Assembly: GCA_023313575.1 (NCBI GenBank)
Contig: JAJTTP010000003.1
Span: forward strand, 1-64,000
Direction: 5' to 3'
Length of the DNA: 64,000 nucleotides
From: Eutypella sp. D-1
Taxonomy: Eukaryota; Ascomycota; Sordariomycetes; Xylariales; Diatrypaceae
Shown: positions 58,801-64,000 of the stretch, in pieces
Position numbering within the stretch: position 1 is the stretch's first letter
How the letters are laid out: each line of letters opens with the position of its first letter
Notes under the pieces: model-generated
The model's database searches: none
Told to the model about the DNA's origin: nothing
What the model saw: the letters and a program-made list of their open reading frames with translations, nothing else
Made by a program: the position numbers and the translations under genes

Positions 58801-60265
58801 GTCAAGGGTCCAGGAACAATTGAAGACTCGGGATTCGGAAGGTTCCCCGCTCCAACAAGCTGGGCCCTAGCGAGTAGGTCAAGCATATTCTGGGTCTCCA
58901 AATCCCCGGTCACTCTTGCTTGGGCACTTGCGATCGCCGCGTTAGACGATACGTGCCATCCCATGCGGTCCCTCATAAATTCTAACGACCTTTTTAGAAC
59001 ATTCTGACGGTTATGAATGAATTCCTCGGACTGGTGGGCGAAAGAGAAAGAATGTAAAGACTCGGAGGGAAATCTCGACAGGTCTTCGGTAAAGGCGGGC
59101 GAGGCCGGGCCTGGTGAGGTAGGCATCTGATGGGTTGGTGGTAGTATCATGGACATGGAAGTTCTAGGGTAGCCGACGGAGGGGCTCCGTGAGGAAGCGG
59201 CGGAAGATGGTAAAGTAGGTGTACGAACGGGATGTTGCTGGCGGATTCGACGAAGGCCGGACAGACCGAGTCCATGGTCATGTTCCGCAAGAAGAGGAGA
59301 CCTGTTTCAGTGATGAAAGACATCAGAAGAAGCTTATTAGATTCGAGCTGTTTTACTTAAGTCCCTCTGAGCGAGGTAAGCCGTGTTGCCTACATCAGGC
59401 TGATCAGGCACGCCAGGCTAAGACGGAAGGGGGCTTATGTGTGTGTGCGTGTGCATGTGCGTGTGTATGGGTGCGGGTGGATGGGTGAGTGGGTGGGTGA
59501 TATAATATGTAGGCTGTAAGCCAGGCAGGTGAATGAGGAGGTGAATGAGGCGAAGGAGGCGCAAAGGGATAGAACGGGGATGGAAGACTCATGTGACAAG
59601 GCCCTAAGGGCTGGGGATTGGGCAGGTGGCAGGGTTATGGTGGTGTAAGCTAATAAGAATAATAACCACATTACCTAGGTAGGTAGGCAGGCGGCAGGCA
59701 GGCGGCAGGCAGGCGGGCAGGCAGGCAGGGAGACAGGCGGATAGGGAATCACAAGGGATATATCGGAGCTGACAAGAGCAAGACAGATAGATACATCATG
59801 AGAAGAGAAAAAAGGGAGAGAGATACTTCAAGTACGAAAGGTAGGGGCGTAGTATGGTGTTGGTAGTTATGTATAGTGTATGTATGTATGCATGTATGAT
59901 GTATGCTTCCACTTCTTCTTCAATCTCATCTTCATCTTTATGGCTGGCGCATACCAGGTCCAGGTCGGCATTTACGTATTGTATGTAGTTATGTGCACGT
60001 ACCTTGTCATCGAGTCATAGTCTAAGGAGGCAGATGATCCGGCGGTATCGAAGGAGAACCGGAATCGTGGCGACCTCTGTCCAGCATCCTCGGTACCCTC
60101 GGCCTCAGCCACGACGGTGAGGTTTCCCGTACTTCGGTTCTTAGGGATTTGCAGGTGCGTCTCGAGCTGGTGGCTCCGGCCTCGTCCTCGATGTGGCTCG
60201 CCATCCTGGGAGCGGGAGCGTGTTTCGGCGCCTTGAAAAGTGCGGGATCGAGAATCAGTGGCCAT
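55848..60265 (-). CDS. PSK1: PAS-domain serine/threonine protein kinase (PSK1/PSK2-type)
   Basis: Three exons: 60265-60003, 59301-56189 and 56116-55848; 1214 aa. Intron 1 is 701 bp; intron 2 is 72 bp. Exon 1 starts MATDSRSRTFQGAETRSRSQ and joins as SMT|R|SPLLAEHDHGLGLSGLRR. A first PAS domain is at residues about 370-450 (WTIIAANDLACLVFGVTKAE), a second at about 640-800 (GIIVVSPETLQIKSSNSAF ... DGTYLKIDVQMRV). The kinase domain fills residues about 950-1210: GQGAYGQVKLARY, VVLKYV (ATP Lys), HRDIKDENV (Asp1088), IDFGSA (Asp1106) and VGTIDYAAPEVL. Order and motifs fit fungal PAS kinases, which sense nutrient state and steer glucose toward structural carbohydrate and away from storage glycogen. 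The long frame would start at an internal ATG (59156), but the reading frame runs on through conserved-looking sequence to the upstream acceptor. Intron 2 contains no stop and is a multiple of three, so an unspliced form would carry 24 extra residues in the activation segment. Confidence 0.92.
59672..59740. repeat. GGCAGGCA-type repeat in PAS kinase intron 1
   Basis: A TACCTAGGTAGGTAGG motif followed by tandem GGCAGGCA/GGCGGGCA units within the 701-bp intron, which also has a GTGTGCGTGTGCATG stretch near 59437-59470. Confidence 0.85.
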
Positions 60266-60439
60266 ACCGCATTTAGCAAGATTTTGGGCAGGTAATCTGG
60301 GTTGGATATCTGGGTAGATATCCTGGTAGATATCGTAGCTGTTCAGGTATCGTCCACGGGTGACGGGGTACTGTACTGGGGTTGGGTAACTGGGTTGGGC
60401 CCGCGTCTTTGGGTAGGTATATTTGTATGTATTTTCAGG

Positions 60440-60464
60440 TAATAATAATAATAATAATAATAAT
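60440..60464. repeat. (AAT)8 microsatellite
   Basis: Eight tandem AAT units about 180 bp upstream of the PAS kinase start codon. Confidence 0.9.
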
Positions 60465-60859
60465 CATGTACGCTTTTGTTGAACTCTTTTTTTTTTTTGG
60501 CAACCCGTCCCGTTGTAATTTTGATTCTCGATTCCCGATTCTTGGTTCTTGTGCTCTTTCCGCTCTTCTCCTTGGAACAGCCGATAGCAATAGCGAGGGC
60601 TCACTCACCGTTGTCTTGGCCTCCAGTATGGAGCTGTTTCATACTTAGGCGGTGATGTCTCTGAGGGAAGGCGTGTCGAGAGGCGCGGGAGCTCTCTGCC
60701 CAGCGTTCAGCGTTCAGCGTTTAGTTTTCAGTATTCAGCTTTCAGCAGCGTCCAGTATTTTAACCAAGACCAAAAGTGACCGCTGTTGTTGTTGTTGCTG
60801 CTGGTGGTGGTGGTGGCGTTCGTGTATGCAGACGTCGTCGAAGAGAAAATTATATGTTC

Positions 60860-60913
60860 TGTATCATGTGTATCATGTGTATCGTATGTATCGTGTGTAT
60901 CGTGTGTATCATG
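60860..60913. repeat. 9-bp minisatellite (TGTATCRTG)6
   Basis: Six tandem 9-bp units TGTATCATG / TGTATCGTG / TGTATCGTA, in phase throughout. Confidence 0.9.
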
Positions 60914-63900
60914 CGTATGTATGTCTCCGTATCTTGCTCTTGTGTATTCGAATGCGAAGCCAAAGTTACCGACAATAGGGAATGTACCTAAGTAAAAAGA
61001 GGGTTTGTCTTTTGAGGATTTTCTCTGTGAGGTATTGTCTCAAGAGGTTTTTGTCTGAGAGGTTGTTCTAGTCTAGTCTAAGATACTCCAAGATTGGGAG
61101 GAGGTGGGAGAGACTGGAACCACTTATGGTCTCGATCACAAGAGAAGAAGAACTTGTCTTCGGGTTTTGTTGTATAACTTCCTATTGTACCCAGTATTCT
61201 TATTGTATTTTCCCCTCTTATTCTTCTTCGTCTTAAAACAAATTTGAACTATCGAATAGGTAACCAGATGGATGGTGGATGGCGGATGGAGTAAGGAGTA
61301 GTAGACCTGGGACGGATTGGTTTCTGACTTCTGGCGCGGGGTTAATAAGAAGAGGGAACCCAACCTCAAAGGCCTATTACAGGTAACCTAGTAGTTATAC
61401 CTAAGCTGGTAAATATACCTACTTAGGTATTTATGGGTGAAACCCAATGATAACCTCCCATGGAAGTGGAGGGTGTTAGATGGATACTTAATCCAAAGTA
61501 ACGCACATACATAAAATGTATACAGTATATACATGTTAAATGGAAAACTTAGGTATACCTAGATATCTGCTTTAGGTATCCATGTATGTTGGTCTGTGTA
61601 TGTTTGGCCGTATTCTTGATGTATGTAGCTTAAAGCAACCAAACCCTAGCTTTCAGATGCGACCTTACCCAAGTAGTAGTATCCATGTATGTATGTACGC
61701 AGTTTCCATGTAATGCATTACTACCCGTAGACGTAAGAACTAACTATAACCTGTAACTACCTACTTAGGTACATAGATAGAGAACTAACTGTTCCCAAAA
61801 ATGCCACTGGAACGCGACATCGCCGTCTTCAGTTAGCCGGTGGCTGTTCATATGCTACGCAGTGCTTGTATGACCATTGTCACCATTATTATAAAACTAA
61901 CCCCGAAAGTACAAGGACAGGGCAGTTGGGTAGACACATGACATCCGGCATTTACGGGCACTTGCGTGGTATCCCACGGATACTTCTTTTTCGTACCCAA
62001 GTATGCACAGTATATAAGGGTCCATATGGAGACGATAGGTACATAGGTAGGCTCAGATGGACTTCCCCCCGCCGCCGCCGAGTAACAAACTCAGAGTTTG
62101 TCAGGCAGTCTGGCAGTCAGGTCACTTCTGAGATGTGGGGAATCCATAGCGGGGCCATAAGACTAGCGCTACTAAAAGCGGGGGTTGGTGGGGTGTATGT
62201 ACATGGCCCTATGGAGTAAAGTTATTTATTTCTTCACTATCTCAATATACCCGTGGACAGGAGGATGTTCGGATTTTGCATACTTACCCCCAAGTTGTAA
62301 GCTTGTTCTCGTTAAGCACATGCCTTTTACATGTGAATTAAAATCAAATAAAATAATAATAAAAAAGAAGAAAAAAGAGCTATGGAAACACACACCCACA
62401 CATGAAGCTAGCCCGACCTATTATGACAAGGCAAAGTTGTTGGCTACCTCCTAACTCACTAACCGAAGATAACATCTTTCTTTGTTATTGAAAAGCAAAA
62501 AAGATTGAAAAAAAGGACTACTCGGTCCTTCTCACCATACGACATTCATTAAACTAACAACTGCTCTTTGCAGGATCAAGTAAGTCACCTGGAGAAACGC
62601 AAGATTATGTTCTCGTGTTGGGCTCTTAGCTCCAACGAATAGGAGGAACGTGATGGCACCGGTTTTTTTCTTTCTTCCCGAATGGCTTCCTCTCTCGGTG
62701 GGGGTCCAATGCTACGTTATCTACGTAAGTTAGACGCACAAGGTGGATGGGATTATTTCAACGATGGCATTCGAAGTGCTTGGATTTAAAAAAATCAAGG
62801 GTTCTCTCTCTCGCTCTTCGATGATGTTGATGGTGGTCCTAAAGTCGCGACGCAGTGAGACGAGTTCTCAAATCTTCATTCTAGGTGCATGTCATACATA
62901 GTTCAACAATTTTCACAAAATCTTCATTCCCCGCCCTCAAGAGCAACTCCCCATCTAGCTACATATAACCGTGTGCGCTCTTCGTAAAGCGTAAGGCGTA
63001 AATCATAAAGCGTTAAAGGGACTGGAGTAGTGTAGCAGCATGGGCCGGGGGGGAGGTTTGCCCTTTTCCTCGACAGAAAAATGTGGACTTATGATGTCAG
63101 TTAGATATGGGCTTTCCAGATTACCAGACCAGTACTAGTTGAATTCTTTTTTGTTAGTCGTCCCGGACTCGATACAGGTTACAGATGCAGCTCTCCGCAA
63201 TTATCCTTCTTGCCCCCTTCATTACTTCATCTTATTAATCGACCGCTTGAGGATGGGGATGAGATGGGACGGGATTACGATTCTTAACTTGACGGAATCG
63301 GGGGAGATCGGGGGATCGGGGCCTCCTCGATAGACAGGACAGGTGACAAGGCCCATAAGATAAATGGGCGCTTCGGGCGGCTTTCCCACCCGAGCTCTTT
63401 ACGGCCGCAGCCGTAGAACATCAGAACATTCAGACATTCTAGAGCTCCTGCTTTCTATTCTAGTCCAGTGGCCTTCGCCACACACATGCGGAGTCGCAGT
63501 ACAAAAAGAGCCCGCGCCATCGGATCGAGGCCCGCCATGTTGTCAAAAGTCACGGACACAAGAAATGGGTGAGTCGGCCCCCCCTGGAAACGGAAGTGGT
63601 AAGACCCGACTCGTCCATTTCTTATGTCCCCGACTTTTTGCCATCCCAGCATCTACCCGCACCTTGTGTCATAGTTCGCACTAAAAGGAGAAAGGGGGGA
63701 GGGGGGCGAAGGCGACGCGTGGGGTGTTCTCGGTATCCTTCGGCGTCGAACACCTACCCTTACCTACAAGAATTCAGAGATATTCGCCTTTAGAAATAAC
63801 AACGAGAACCAAGCAAAGTTGATCAACCGATCCGTCGAACTCCTGCCGCCCGAAAGCCCTTGCGGGCCGTGACGAGCACCCGCATGTGATCAGCAGCGGG

Positions 63901-64000
63901 GACCCGATAAGGGGGGCGCGTGGTCATGATTAACTTGAACGGGCTTTTGCTATTGCTACGTGTGTAAAGTTGTATCATAAGCCAGGACATAACAAATCAT

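Larger units (their letters stand above)
60266..64000. other. 3.7-kb terminal region without a convincing gene
   Basis: Upstream region of the PAS kinase gene followed by repeat-rich DNA: AAT units (60440-60464), a 9-bp minisatellite (60860-60913), T-rich and A-rich tracts and GTACATAC-type motifs. Short overlapping ORFs (for example 61866-62219 plus, 63455-63652 minus) have no recognised motif. Confidence 0.55.

Noticed and set aside
61866..62219. 117-aa plus-strand ORF in the terminal region
   Set aside because: Mixed composition without motif, no splice or promoter support; looks like a chance ORF.

Overview
The window looks like nuclear chromosomal DNA from a filamentous ascomycete (Pezizomycotina, most likely Sordariomycetes). 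Genes are interrupted by short introns (mostly 51-123 bp, GT-AG, several with visible CTGAC-type branch points). Intergenic regions are long and full of microsatellites, homopolymer tracts and short TACCTAGGTA-type motifs. The gene set (CFIm25, NDUFS6, MPP6, STE23/IDE-type M16 protease, UBP12-type deubiquitinase, class I cAMP phosphodiesterase, PAS kinase) is that of a fungal core genome. All exon models here were read by eye from splice signals, frame continuity and protein family conservation. No transcript data or database search was available.

Layout: 0.3-5.4 kb holds four small housekeeping genes: CFIm25 (+), a YjbQ/UPF0047 protein (-), complex I subunit NDUFS6 (-) and the exosome cofactor MPP6 (+). 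An empty stretch of about 5.8 kb follows. 11.2-14.5 kb is an insulin-degrading-enzyme/STE23-like metalloprotease (+), and 17.3-22.2 kb a UBP12-like ubiquitin hydrolase (+). 23.3-25.6 kb is a secreted TAP-like serine peptidase (-), and 28.3-31.1 kb a high-affinity cAMP phosphodiesterase (-). 31-39.5 kb is almost gene-free, with one plausible 99-aa ORF.

39.6-52 kb looks accessory. It holds a 1218-aa protein joining a DyP-type heme peroxidase to a complete glycyl radical enzyme, an SDT1-like HAD nucleotidase, a nine-exon cytochrome P450, a solo LTR with intact target-site duplication, and a MATE efflux transporter. It also has a decayed tandem duplication and an AT-only island. 55.8-60.3 kb is a PAS-domain kinase whose true first exon lies upstream of a 701-bp intron. 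The last 3.7 kb shows no convincing gene.

The most unusual item is the DyP-glycyl radical enzyme fusion. Both halves keep their expected catalytic residues: Asp/His/Arg of the peroxidase, and the GCxE thiyl cysteine plus C-terminal glycyl motif of the radical enzyme. Glycyl radicals are destroyed by oxygen, so a heme peroxidase on the same chain, in an organism that is probably aerobic, is worth testing. No radical-SAM activase is visible in this window. The P450 and MATE transporter a few kb away could belong to the same small metabolic locus, but that is inference from proximity only.
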